Position numbers and translations under genes: made by a program. Positions 50,530-64,000 of a DNA stretch of 64,000 nt are shown piece by piece; the first letter of the stretch is position 1; the number at the start of each line of letters is the position of its first letter. The stretch is from Macrobrachium rosenbergii. Its lineage: Eukaryota; Arthropoda; Malacostraca; Decapoda; Palaemonidae. The DNA lies in assembly GCF_040412425.1 (NCBI RefSeq), contig NC_089743.1, forward strand, positions 81,478,471 through 81,542,470, given 5' to 3'. Below the pieces are notes generated by a model, which worked only from the letters and a program-made list of their open reading frames with translations, ran no database searches and was not told the DNA's origin.

Positions 50530-51410
50530 ATAATGCACACGGAGGTAAGAAAAAGCGGGAGAAGTGGGGTGAAGGAACGGTCTGAGATGGCCCTGATGTA
50601 TCTCATAAAAGAAAATAAAATAAAACCCACGATAGAAGAGCGGGTGGTAATACTTCGGAAACGAATCCTCCCCGAGTCAAATGAGCGTCCGACGAAGGTC
50701 TATAGAGATCTATAGAAGTTGCGTCCGACGGTTTATCGAAGTTTCCACGTCCAGTCCAGGAGAAAGGGGGAAAACCTTCTTCCCGTGGGGAAAAGGTCAC
50801 CGAAAGCTTTCGCGCATTTCTTACGGGATTACGGAGAATCTGCCGCAACAAAATGAAAAAGGGAATGAGACACCAATTCAATCCAGTGAGCATCCAACGT
50901 GCACGGCATATTAGCAAGAGGAGGAGAGGAAAGAATAAACCAAAGAAAAAGCGAAGACCTGTTCCAGAAGACCAATGACCAGTAACCCAGAAGGACGTCG
51001 ATAGCCGGCAGGCCATTTTCGACCTTCCGGAGACACAAACTATCGGCACCGACGTTAAGTGTCCGAAGTTAATCCTGGACTCGCGTCAAGTATCCCCCAG
51101 CGGCGGTGTTTATGCGTCCGCTGGGGACGGCCGACCCCCGACCCGACATTGTCCACCTCCTCTCACTTCCAGTAGCAGCATTGTTCCAGTACTCTCGGCC
51201 TCACTTGTTCCAGAATGTCTATCTAAACGACGACCTCCCGAAAAACTTCTACGGGGCGTCATCCCCTTGGTCGTCTCCCGCCCTCTCTCACGTTCGTTCG
51301 TCGCGATGCTTATTCACGCGCGGTTTTTTTCTGCTGTCGTTCTTGTTTCTGTTTCCTATACTTTATATATCACGTGGACTTCTAAATAAGATCAACTTCT
51401 AGTCGACACC
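50530..51410. promoter_or_regulatory. CpG-rich repeat-free island; possible promoter or 5' exon region
   Basis: This is among the most GC- and CpG-rich stretches in the window, lying about 4 kb upstream of trh exon A in transcription direction. It holds a stem-loop (51095-51126). Open frames on both strands lack recognisable domains. Promoter status is inferred from composition and position only. Confidence 0.3.
51095..51126. other. Perfect 9-bp stem-loop
   Basis: ccccagcgg and ccgctgggg flank a 14-nt loop within a CpG-rich island. Confidence 0.8.
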
Positions 51411-52303
51411 AAAGTAGTATTATATCTGACGGGGAATTAATGGATCGAAAACAAAAAGTTGTGCACATCTAGAGCAAATAATTAGCGAGGACAATTGCAT
51501 TAACCCACGGGTGACTTGTGAAGTAATGAGAGAAAACTTTCTGCGTTGGGGGAGATAATAAATTTCCCAAACTGATCACACGTTAAATGACCATTTATAC
51601 TGAATGAACCGTAAACTGCCCAAGGCTCCAAATACAAGAGTAAAATAATGAATAACTATACACATACACTATAATAAGGGTAAACCGTAGCGGAAAATCG
51701 ACTTGGAAATAAAAAAAAAAAAAATCGTCGCCGTCTCCATCTTTATTTTAGTGAAATTATGAATAACATGGCGACTGAAACTTTAACATAAAAGACAATT
51801 AAAAGACAGTTAAAACGTAACCTACATCACAATTCAATAATACAGGTTGTCAAAGAGAAACTTTCCGTTCAGTAGCCACAGTTCCCAATTTACACAGCAC
51901 GAAAGAATAAAAAATGTCATGATATTGAGGGGGCTATCGAGAAGAGTCAATTTTCCAACTTAATTTGGTATGATTAGCGTTATTCCCCACTATAAAACAT
52001 CAGGCCAAACTCTGTGAGCATACCACTTCATTCACAGGAAACTCCAGTTTTATTAGGATATTAATCATTACTGACTAATGAGCATGTGGCCGGAAATATC
52101 CGGGTAAATATCAGAAGTTATTTTGAATTTTTGAGTAATAACTAAAGTTAATCAGAAAGCGGATATAATTAACATCCGTCATTGGTCTCCATCCATTCGG
52201 CCTGGTGTACATCATACTGATATGGGATAATTATATTTTTGTAATTCCAGTCATTTTAATTGTACCTAAATTCCTGTAGCAGTCTCAAAACTGATACAAG
52301 CCA

Positions 52304-52390
52304 TATATAAATATAAATATAAATATAAATATAAATATAAATATAAATATAAATATAAATATAAATATAAATATAAATATAAATATAAAT
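52304..52390. repeat. (AAATAT)n hexanucleotide array joined to (TA)n
   Basis: About 14 copies of aaatat run into ataatataatat and then (TA)n at 52398-52477, suggesting expansion from a mutated TA tract. Confidence 0.9.
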
Positions 52391-52396
52391 AATATA

Positions 52397-52483
<87 letters not shown>

Positions 52484-52706
52484 TGTGTGTGTGTGCTCGC
52501 TCGCGCGCGTGTAATATGTTTGAAGACATACTCACGCAAAATATATGTATAAAGAAATACGGTCATGAAGCTGAGTGTGCGCGGGTCTCAGGGGCTGGGC
52601 TGCAATTCCCAGCTCCCCTTTCAAGTAATCACCTACATATCAAGGAATCAATCTGCTCTGGTCATCTCTTTACCTCCCTGAGAACGTTCTCCGGCACAGT
52701 GGCCAT

Positions 52707-52776
<70 letters not shown>

Positions 52777-53748
52777 CGCGGGGGTGGTGGGGACAAATAA
52801 GACAAAACAACCAATATTCTATTTGCATAATATCCTTCATTGGTAACGTAGAGGGGCCCGAGGGGTCGGATAACCGACAAAGGGAAGGGAAAAGTAAAGG
52901 AAGAAATATGATACAATAAATATATGATATAAGTGGAAGCAAGTCGCAGTGATTGAAGTTTTGTTTTTCTCTGGCCCAGCCCCTCTCAAGGGAAACCTCT
53001 GACCGGTAGACATAATACAAAGGGGAAAATGCCATCGGTCTAAATGGCTTCCTTACCAGATCCTGAAGGAATAACTTGAAATATCCGTGTGTCGACAGAA
53101 GTACTCTTGCATTATGTCATTACTGTGTTGCGTAAACATACCAATGATATTAGCGTACAATATCTGTATATAAAGACGAATGGTTGTTGGTCTAACAGCA
53201 AAATCAACGACGTTTGGCGACCTTGCTCCAGATACCTATTTTGGTGTTTATGAACGACCCAATGCATCTCGAATGTCAGCTGACATCACCTGCCATTATC
53301 CCATCTGGTGCCTTGGATACATAACAAGAAAACTTGCTGCATAACCAGTGCACTTTTTTGAAGGGAAAGCTAATAACAAGTCGTCCCAACTTGCAAGTGG
53401 TTCAACTTACAGTCACATCATTCAGACATTTTTGTTTACGATAGTGTCACTTACGATGACTGATCAACTGTTGTACTCTGCTTATAGGTACGTTATTCTG
53501 TGGTTACTATCCATCAGGTATATGGTTCTGTTTATTAGTCCAGTATCGGGCATAACGCAAAGTTTGGCCGTTAGGAGGCTTCGCAGAACTTTTAAAAAAT
53601 AATAGCTTAAACACTGCTCACAACAACGTCCCCCGTTAGTAAGTAATGAGGTGACTGGGCGCACTAATATATTAACAGTATGACACCCAATTATGGGAGA
53701 TGGAAATTGAGTTGGCAGTCAAGAGTTGATTAATCCCTTTACTAATTA

Positions 53749-54047
<299 letters not shown>

Positions 54048-54418
54048 AACACATGCCTAAAAACAAGCAGCTGTTGGTGTCTATGGCTCTCTTCCTCAGT
54101 CAGCGTCTGTCCAATTCCCTTCGAACTCGACTCATGTGAAGAAGGACGAAAATATCTGATCAGGGGACGGATAACCGAGAACTGATTACGTACAGATGAT
54201 AAGAGATAGATGCAAAAGGCATAAAACACAAAGAATGGTCGATACAGCCGTTGATACAAGGCAGAATACATTATATACATAACAACGGACATGAATAATA
54301 CATCTGACGTAATAAAGTCGCGTTCCTTGCACTCGAAAAAAAAGTGCAATACTTCTCCTGTCCGGACGCTCTCCTTGCAACAGCTCAAGAAAGTAATAAA
54401 AGAAGCATGATAAACAAT

Positions 54419-54447
54419 GGGGGGAGGGGAGGGGGCAGGGAGAGGGA
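54419..54447 (+). other. Potential G-quadruplex tract
   Basis: G runs of 6, 4, 5, 3 and 3 with 1-3 base spacers. Confidence 0.55.
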
Positions 54448-54503
54448 ATGAGGATGGAAAGGGTAGGAAGGGCATTAGCGTGGAACCACCGTAATAAGGA
54501 TAT

Positions 54504-54571
<68 letters not shown>

Positions 54572-54705
54572 AAATAAAAGCGAGGCTGTATTAATAACGG
54601 ACGTAATGATAATGGGAACAATTAGGATTCCACGAGCGACTCCGGCAGAGGGATTACTCTCCAAGATGCTGCTGCTGCTGCTACCGATGCTTCGTTCTAA
54701 CGCTG

Positions 54706-54757
<52 letters not shown>

Positions 54758-57310
54758 ATTTTTCTTATCTTTCCTATCACTCTCACTTGCTTTCTCCGTT
54801 TCTTTCTCCTCTCGGAGAAGAGTAGATCTAAGATTTCTTTTGTTTATTTTCTTTCACCTCCCTTAATGATTACCAATACATGCTAATACCACAATGTCCT
54901 CCCCAAACAGACTCCTCACTTCTTCCATTCCTCTTTCATTTCTATCCTTTACTGGTCGATCATGTGAGAGGCTAATTGACTAGTTAGTTTTCCTCTTTCT
55001 CCGCCATTTGCTCTACGTTTTTCTATGTTCGCATAAAAAGGGATTCTAACTTACTGTACAGTACATAAGTCTATCCAAATAGTTTCCCCCTTGTTTATCT
55101 GTAACTCTTGCCAGAATGTTCTTTCATACTTTTCTGTTAACAAACAGCTGGAAGCAAACAGTATTCAGGCTACGATAAAGTTCCAGGGAAATGTCAGTTA
55201 CGTGAAATGAAACGTAAATAAAGCTTAAACATATAAAATAGACTTTTTGAAAATGTTCAGACCAAAACGATAAAGTTTATCTGAACTAAATAAAAATAAG
55301 GAACAGATAAATATTAATATTCGAATCGAGTAAAATATATGAGAATCAAGAATGGATATTCTAGAAGAAAAAGGAACTAAATTATATCCTTCGAATTACT
55401 GATCCTTTACACTGTGAAAGTTTACTCTCTATAGATTGAAGAGGAAAATTTGTCACAGACCAGATAACTCCAAATTTCAAATATTACAAACATTGTTTGG
55501 ATATTACGGCTTTGTAGTTACAAGCATATCCAAAAAAGCGCGAAGAATTCGAGAAGTTAAGAGGGCACTGTGGCTATTAGAATTCCATATGTGTCTGGTA
55601 AAAGTGACCAGTAGATTCTACATATATGCAAACAATTATTTAATATTAAAAAGAATTATGCTAATCTGTAAAATATATTTCAGTAAAACACAAAATAAAA
55701 AATACGCCACACCTTTAAATACTGTGCATTTCCTGAAAATGACGAATACCACATCATATATAACAACGCAATCGACGTAACTAAAAACACTGAAAAGAGA
55801 AACCCACAACGTTATAGTTTCCTTCAAAAATGAAAAAGAATGCCGATCACGTTATTGGCAAATGCGGTCCGCAATCGTAATGATGCACAGCACTGAATGA
55901 CCTGGTGGGGCTGAAATGACTGGCTTTCGAAGTACGAGACTCGGTCAGTTACCCGCAACACAGTATTCCTATGGAGAAACAAAGGCCGGTTTTCAAGACA
56001 CTTTGAGAGACGATCAGTTCTGGGCAGAGCTTCCGATGAGCACCAGCTGATGCGATGTAACGCACTTTCGGCTGATTGGCGCTTAGGCCAGTAAGACTGA
56101 AGAAAGAAGGCTGGGACGGAGGAAAAGTAAAAGTCTGAAAGGTGGATACAGCTAGGGCCTAAAGGACGAACAAATACACTGGTAATACCTACACTGCACC
56201 ACGTAAGGTGCACCGATGGCATACGCCCCTATAGGGTGTGATGTGAAGACAGTCGGATGAATATGAATAACAGCAAAATCACTGTAAATGACGTCGTTAT
56301 AAAAGCAGTACTTCACTTTACCTACTAATTATTTTTGCAAATCTGTTGATTTACGCCTACGCAAAAAAATCAGAAGAAGAGAGAGAGAGAGAATTTTTCC
56401 ACGATGCATTTACATACTAAATGATTTCCTTAACACACCTGAAATATGATAAATAGCGAGTAACATTTTCATGAGCAAAATCATTGTGCTATTTGGCAGT
56501 TTTACAAATAAATAATTTCTAATACTCGCCAAGAAACGGATTAACATACACTTTTGTCCTCAAACGAACAATCCGTAATCAACGGTATTTTAACAAAACA
56601 GAATAAAAAATTCGTTCGACAGGCAGAAGCAAGCACGAAAACATCGGTCTCCTTAGTCCAAGCGCGGCACTGCAACATATGTAAGTAACTCGTAAGGACC
56701 TTCCATCCACTAAGCGTCATCTCCCGTTCATAAGAAGGAAATAAAATGCAAACACAATATGGAGATTTCCACCGGGTGGACATCAGCATGTCGGGACATT
56801 TCGTCTCTTGGCCCTCAAGAAGGGAGAGTCGAGTTTCTTTTATTCTTCCTCCATTGCTCCTGCACTCAGTTTCCCCCCACAAGCCTTACGGAGCCTCCTA
56901 AACTCCCTTTAGACACACGCACGCACACACACAAGATAAAGCCCTGGGGGAGTTTCGATTCCATCTCAATACCGTACCAACACCATTGTTGAATGGGGGA
57001 TTTCCCCCATCTGACGCCAGCCACCATACACGTCCTTGTGTATACTAGACGTTTTACTTACTCGACAATCGTCTAGCAAAGCGCCAGCCTCTTTTTTAAT
57101 AAATAAGAACCGGTACAGATACGAATCCGAGACTAAACAATACCATTTAATTTTGTAGGAAACATTCAGATAAATTTGGAGGGAAGTATCTTCAGGTTCA
57201 TAGCTTTCCGACCACACCGTCTATTCCTGTTTTGACAAATAAGGGAAGAATATTTCTTCGCTGCTGTTGCAACAGACAACAAACGGAAGGACAAAACAAT
57301 TTTATATAAT

Positions 57311-57389
<79 letters not shown>

Positions 57390-57687
57390 GAGACCGTCAG
57401 TAATCCTTGCCACCAATGCATGCATATATCTATGCAAAGATCGATGATGTGTCCAAGATGATTCCAGTTGATGTCCTCACCTATCATTATAAAAGTGAGA
57501 TTTTGAAAGGAATGGGGCCTAATCCTGGTGGGAAGAAATGAACCTGCTTCCTGGAAAGATGAAAATACAACAAAAACGCATTTCGTAACAAACTGAATAC
57601 TCAAAATACAATTCTACAAGTATAATCACGAGATGCAGCCCGAACTCTCCTAAGAACACATCTCAAAAATAGTCATAAGGATCGCCC

Positions 57688-57724
<37 letters not shown>

Positions 57725-57935
57725 ATTCCCCTCCCATTCTTTCCCTCCTTTCTAAGTGACCAACAGCTTTCTTCAATGGCCCTTTAGGAGTGGGAATTAA
57801 AGGGCGGTTAGCTCCTCATCACCTACAGCTGATGAGCTCACGACACGGAATGGGGGATGGGAGCAGTACGGGAGAGGGAGGGAGAAAGAGAAAATGAAAA
57901 AAAGGGAAGGACGAAGAGAATATAGGATTGGATAT

Positions 57936-58001
<66 letters not shown>

Positions 58002-58247
58002 CTGAAGCAGAATACTACCTGCTAAACGAACACGCTTGAGGAGACGCATAAAAAGAGGAAATGGGGAATTGAAGGGAAGAAAGTACACGTGTCAGAGTGA
58101 ATGAAACCAAGAGGCAAGAAAATTGAGAGAAAAAAAGATAATAAAAAAGTGTGGGTGCATAAAAAGCTGACCGGCGTTAAATATCCTGTCACTTCTAAGC
58201 TATTACAAACGTAAAAGACGGGTGGCTCGCACTTACGGAAGCAGAAG

Positions 58248-58249
<2 letters not shown>

Positions 58250-58300
<51 letters not shown>

Positions 58301-58353
58301 GCATTTATATATATATATATTCATATATATGTGTATACACACATTATATATAT

Positions 58354-58418
<65 letters not shown>
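58250..58418. repeat. (CT)n and (GA)n arrays in inverted arrangement around a TA core
   Basis: (CT)n at 58250-58296 and (GA)n at 58358-58418 are separated by about 60 bp of AT-rich sequence. This is the second such pair in the window. Confidence 0.9.
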
Positions 58419-58420
<2 letters not shown>

Positions 58421-58818
58421 CAATATAAACGATAAAGAATACCATTGATTTCAGCTGACACTGTTTTTGCACTTATCTCCGGTAAACAGGGAAGTAGGTC
58501 GGTGACTACAGTATCTGTATGGAATATACAATGCGTGGAAGACCACTTCCTGCTGAACTGAAGTCATCTCTAGCCACCTACAGTATCTGATCGGTCTTCC
58601 AAACAGGCCCGTAACACCAAAGACATCGGATGATCCAAGATTTAATTTCAGAAATTGTTGTTCTGTTTCTTCTCTACCGGTAAGTCTACTGACTTTTTTC
58701 CACATACGTCAGTGATCAGGGCAGAAGTAGCGCCTGCCGAAATTTATTGTTTTTTCGTGTTAATTTTACTTTTACGTCCGAACAGTTTCATAGTAAGCAG
58801 ATGTATTACAGTAGAGAG

Positions 58819-58919
<101 letters not shown>

Positions 58920-59236
58920 GTTGAACACAAAAATATCTACCAGTTGTTCTCGTCTGACACAAATTTATTTTTCTCATACAATAAAGGAACTATTCAAATA
59001 CAATGTGCTGTAAGCGAACACTTGGTGGAAACGAATATTATTCTGTGCCTAGTCTGAAGTCAAAATGCAAGTCTCTTCCTTTATAATGTACACAAATAAA
59101 ATTATTGAATCCGTATATTTTTTTTATTTCCTTTTTTACCAGCAGCACAAACACAGTACAGCAAAGTAACAAATACATAAAAAAATAGCAAACATACCTG
59201 GGAAGAGGGAGAAAGCACAAACAGCACCGGAGCGAT

Positions 59237-59270
59237 GGGGAGGGGGAGGGGAGAGGGGAGGGGGAGGGGG
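59237..59270 (+). other. Potential G-quadruplex tract
   Basis: Six runs of four or five G, mostly separated by a single A. On the minus strand it is a C-rich polypyrimidine tract. Confidence 0.6.
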
Positions 59271-61915
59271 AAAATTTCCAGCTGAATGCGCTGAAACTTC
59301 AGATAATGAGGAAAATTGCATCCGCACATAAGAACTTGATAACCCGAAATTCCTCATATCGCTTAATGCGTTCTCGAGGAATCTTAACGAAGGACTCCAA
59401 CATGTCCGTGCGAGATAATGAGACCGATCATAACTAGGGTTTCCGTTGAAGACACACCAGACCATATAAAATTAGCCGTCTCGCGCTCCCCGCCACTCCT
59501 TTCCTTCCTACTTAGAAAAAATCAGCAAGTCATAATGTGTCTATTACCAGACGTAAATCTTCCACAAACCAGGCAACTTTTAAGGATCCCCGTAACGGTA
59601 ACGGTTAGTCACGCATCCGACATACACAAACACCGGCTCGCAGACGCACAAACCAACCAGCGCTTCTGCACATACAAACAACGGCTACCGACCGCAGAAA
59701 CAATGAATCCCAGACGCAAAGACAATGTTGGCTTCCCGGCATAAACACGACTGAGATAAAATTTTCAAGTTAAATGAATGGAAGATACTTTTTTTTGTTT
59801 TTGTTTTAAAAGATACATTTACGAAGGACACCTGCAAATATGCTGCACTTTAAACGTTACTAATGAAGAAATCAAAGCTGAGATGCATATCTGCAACTGA
59901 CAACTAACTATTAAAAACAAATTTACTTCAAATTACTCTCTCAAATTGAAATGGAAATACATCATAACCGTGTAAGATTTTTCTGGACTACCAACTGGTA
60001 AAGGAAAATTTGGCCCAGGTGTTGATGGAGCCACGAAATAGGCAGATAAAACAAATGATAAAAATCCATGCACCTGCTTTTTCGTACCAAATGCGAAAAA
60101 AGAGAGAAAAAAAATTCTCAATTTAGTTTTACTCTTAGATGAATGAGAGCAATTCAAGACAATTGCCAATGTCACTGTGTACGAACAATAAACATGGTAG
60201 TTAATAAACTGGAGCAAATTAAGTATGGAGCATTTTCTTTAACAAAAGAATCACATAAAATAAACTTTTTTGACATTCTTATCATTACTCAATTTCCTTA
60301 TACACTAAACAGAATATCTCTGTGCTTGGATCCATATAGTTGCTTTTGAGCCCCTTTTTTTAATTTTTTTCCTTGATGCACTGTAAGCTCATTTGACGCC
60401 CGCATTTTTTACTCATTTCCAACACACAGCCAACTCGGTTTACGATGAAGTTCACTCAGCTCAAACTACACCCAAGAAAACTACAACATATCGGTACCAT
60501 ATCTCCGTTCCTATATGACTCAACTCAACATCAACATAATACTACATCAGATTCAATTCAACTTTCACATGCCAACTCAAAACTGACATAAAGCCAACCC
60601 ATTGTCCACATAGAGAAAAATCAACTTTCGATCATACATTTACAATATAACAACTCGCACTGAAACATACAACCATTTCAGCTTCAGAGAAGTGCCAACC
60701 CTACTTCAATGTGATATACAGAATACAATGTACTCTAGTATTCATAATTATGGCCAAATATTGACCGACTAAAACAAATACATGCTGCAACGGGACGTCA
60801 AGAACATTCTGACAAACTACAAACAAAATCTGGCTCTAAGCCTCTTACTGATTTTTATGAGGTCGAAACGGACTCAATCAAGCTCGGTCCGTTTAAGACG
60901 GGAAGTGTGTTAGTGGAATAGCCTTCTTAGGTGACGGTTAACTCAAAAGTGTGGTTTTGTGCCGGTCAGTTCGCGGCTTTGATGTTCAAGGTGGGCGTTT
61001 GTGTGCATGTGTGTTCTTTTTTTATATAATAACAGCGATGATAACGATGCACCTGGCACGACGTGATCATATATTTAAGCACATAAAATGAAACAAAATT
61101 AATTTCATACCCACACAGGCTCATTCCTTGAACTAAATTGTTTTGGGAAATGGATGAGTATATAAACAAACAAGTATCTGTCAAAACAAACAAGGGCAGT
61201 ACAGGTACGAAACGAGTTGTTTCCATATCATTTACCTCCAGGAAAGTTAAGCGAAACGTTTCTCTTCAGGTGTTGGGACGAAAACAGGGAGGGTCGAGTA
61301 AGGAAACGTTAGTGGAAATGTGGTGGGAATTCGACTCCCCAAGGCCCTTCAGGAATCAAGGGAAGGTGGAATGGGAATCGGGGAGGGGGGGGGACTGGAA
61401 GGGGAGGGAGAGGAGACCAGACAAAGTCAGGGAGGCAAAAGTTCAAAGTAACGAGGCAAATCGGTGGCCAGCTGAGCCTTGGCTGAGACCCTCTAGACAC
61501 CTTTGCCTCGCCCACAAGGGGGGAGGGGGAGAGGAAGAGGGGGAGGAGTGGGTGGAGGGAAAGATGAAGATGGAGTGGAGAGAACAGAAGTTCCTGGGTG
61601 GAGTGAAAGAAAAGAAAGAAGAGTTATGGGGAAACACGGAGTAGGAAGAAATACTTCTAAAGGAAAAAATTCGAATCATCAGGCGCCACAGGGTTTTGTT
61701 GGTGAGAACAACGGAAGATTTAAAAGAAGTCACGAGTCGCTATTTAAAATCTCGTGGATGTAAAGTTGTAGTGACAGTGCAATGGGATGATATTACTGAA
61801 ATAAGAAAACTAAAGGGAAGAATAATTGTAGAAGGAAAGACACGATAGTACGTCGTTGGAAATTTGAAATATGGAAAGGAAAAAAAACCATCCATAAGGA
61901 AAGAAACACTACAAA

Positions 61916-62032
<117 letters not shown>

Positions 62033-62756
62033 GACAGGTGGAATGAAGTGATAGAGACATTGACATGATAAAATGGTAATCTGCAAAAATAAAGACAATG
62101 TGGAAAAGAAATTACTTTTCTCAAAATAGTTATAGAATTTAATAGGTAAAAAAAAATTGACACCAAAACGACAGCAGATGAAAGTTAGAGAAAATTTTGA
62201 ACGGGAACGAAGAAACAGAACAACATCAACATCAACACCACCCCAACTACAACTCCGAGCAATAATATTTAAAAACCTGTTCCTGTTACCACCATCGGAA
62301 GAGCAAAAACGAGAACAAGAAATAGAAGCAAACTCAAGAAGGAACCAGAAAAAGAGTCTGGATCTACAGTGGGCAGTGAAATCACTGCAAACAAAGAGAA
62401 AAGGCCGAAGTGCCACAGTGCTCACCTGAGCAAGATTTCTACAATTGAAAGCATAACGGATTTTTCCTACGTATAACTACAAACATCTCTGGACCCTCAT
62501 TGTGGTCCCATCGTGGACTCTGGAGGAAAGTTTAAATAAACTAAGATATCCACTACACTTGATGGCTGTTGCATAATTACTTGACAATCAGTAACCATTT
62601 TTTTCTTAAGAAGATTTAAAACAATTTTCCCAACACACTCCTATGGAAAACTGTGGAGCCTGGTCCAGGCCACATGGTGGATGATTTACTAACATTTAAG
62701 TTTGCATTAGGGAAGCTTTCACTTGGTATTGTCACACCTGGTATAAAAGTTCTAGA

Positions 62757-62864
62757 GAAGATTTTCAAATGGCACCATTCTATTTTTCTCTACTTCTAAA
62801 CTATATCTCCGAAGATTTTCAAATGGCACCATTCTATTTTTCTCTACTTCTAAACTATATCTCC
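62757..62864. repeat. Perfect 54-bp tandem duplication
   Basis: Two apparently identical copies (62757-62810 and 62811-62864), each beginning gaagattttcaaatggcacc and ending aaactatatctcc. Confidence 0.95.
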
Positions 62865-63408
62865 ATGGAGGAGACTTGAACCACCTTTACCCGAGGTTGC
62901 TTTGTGCCATAATTGGTTGAAAATGATAGTGTCCCTGGAGAATTACAAAAAATACTAACGAAGGACAAACTTCCCGTCATAAACCTCACCAGCTTTCAGC
63001 TCAGGTGAGTTAAAAATTTGAGAAATCACTTTATCTCAAGTAGTGACAAACAGTTACGAATGATGAAGATATAGAATAACACGAAAGCAGGTGGACACAT
63101 TCGATTCGGGATTGGAAAAAATGGGAAAAGATCATACACCCACGAAGCGTTGTGCATGCGCTTTTGACCTTCAGGATGAAAAAATGATGATGCAGCTAAA
63201 AATTCTTTGAACTTAATTATAAAGGTCATCTTTCTTGATGAAAATGGTGAATTAAGCTGCTACAAAAGTTTAGGTAAAATTTTTTTTATTCAATGGAAAA
63301 TTTTAATGCTAAGATACATATTTTTTTCAAAAGATTTTTCAACGCTCAATTGTTTTTCCTAATAAAGTGTGGCTTCAGACAGACAAGAGAAAGCTCATCC
63401 GGAGCAGA

Positions 63409-63505
<97 letters not shown>

Positions 63506-64000
63506 CATGATGTTGCCTTGTAATATGTATATCATCCTATAGTTTTGATATATTTACTCTTCTATTTATCATGTGTTATGTGTAATAATAATAATTGTTG
63601 AAATATCATATGTAGTGTAGCATCAGATCTCAAAGGAGTTATGGTTTAGATAACTAAACAGTGTAGTTTAGAATTCATAATACGTTTTTAACAGTAGCGT
63701 AGTACATGAGCAACACGTGTGTGTGTTCTGTGAAGGCTTATTTCACTTCAGTTGTCATCAGTTAAGATAAGAGAGCACTTTGTTCTGATTCACGTGTTGA
63801 CAGATCGGGAATAGCAATCAAGTTGTGTTAAGATTTCTGTAAAAGCTTTGTCGCATACGAGAAGAATACAAATGATTTTGCAATGTTACATACATTGCTC
63901 TGATCATGTAATGTTCTGATCGCGTCCCGTATGATTTTTTTTTTTTTTTAATCATGTATGCCCTTTTGAGGATAAGAGTACGTCTCGATCGATCATGTCA
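62865..64000. other. No gene seen
   Basis: AT-rich unique sequence with (TA)n at 63411-63501. No coding motif recognised. Confidence 0.5.

Noticed and set aside
52662..52710. Minus-strand ATG opening MATVPENVLRE followed by gtaaag, a possible first coding exon of trh
   Set aside because: The ATG follows directly on a (CT)n tract. The donor would be phase 0 while exon A needs two bases from the previous exon, and there is no similarity to known trh N-termini.
55824..56222. 132-codon minus-strand frame
   Set aside because: Composition is ordinary and no domain recognised; frames of this length can occur by chance in GC-moderate sequence.
61138..61644. 168-codon plus-strand open frame
   Set aside because: Purine-rich low-complexity GGGA/GAG sequence. 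No domain, and composition alone explains the open frame.
62420..62475. Minus-strand MLSIVEILL ending in AG|gtgagc, phase-compatible with exon A
   Set aside because: Only nine residues with a stop just upstream, no similarity to known N-termini, and nearly 16 kb away. Not enough evidence.

Overview
The window reads as a gene-poor piece of an arthropod nuclear genome, most likely a decapod crustacean. Very long dinucleotide arrays ((TA)n, (GA)n, (CT)n), (AAT)n arrays, mariner and LINE relics and foldback repeats occupy much of it, which is typical of shrimp and crab assemblies. Species cannot be fixed from sequence alone. No bacterial-style operon, rRNA, intact tRNA or CRISPR array was seen.

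The only gene recognised with confidence is a bHLH-PAS transcription factor of the trachealess/NPAS1/NPAS3 family, on the minus strand. Two consecutive exons lie in the window. Exon A (46668-46755) encodes the basic region and start of helix 1. Exon B (43203-43353) encodes the rest of the bHLH and the HGDPPW linker. Both have AG/GT splice signals, and they join in frame across a 3,314-bp phase-0 intron. The PAS exons, C-terminus and N-terminal exon were not found. Positions 1-43202 are therefore probably one or more giant introns, and 46756-64000 is 5' intron or 5' flank.

From left to right: microsatellites and a tRNA-like SINE candidate (1-3000); a 93-bp-unit minisatellite with an internal inversion (3024-4942); foldback elements set beside or within (TA)n arrays (8157-8355, 10167-10402, 39339-39622, 47157-47251) and one beside a (TA)n/(TTTA)n tract (30843-31252); a decayed mariner transposase (about 9090-10030); a decayed LINE reverse transcriptase with YADD (about 18284-19330, minus); an imperfect 320-bp tandem duplication (20318-20925); a GA-rich compound satellite (25785-26320); then the two exons. 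Several repeat-poor, GC-richer islands (17340-18030, 23010-23540, 36580-37470, 49320-49870, 50530-51410) are the best places to look for regulatory DNA or unrecognised 5' exons.

Almost all long open frames are translations of microsatellites or of the minisatellite and were not annotated as genes. Functional statements about the regulatory islands and the ribozyme-like motifs are inference.
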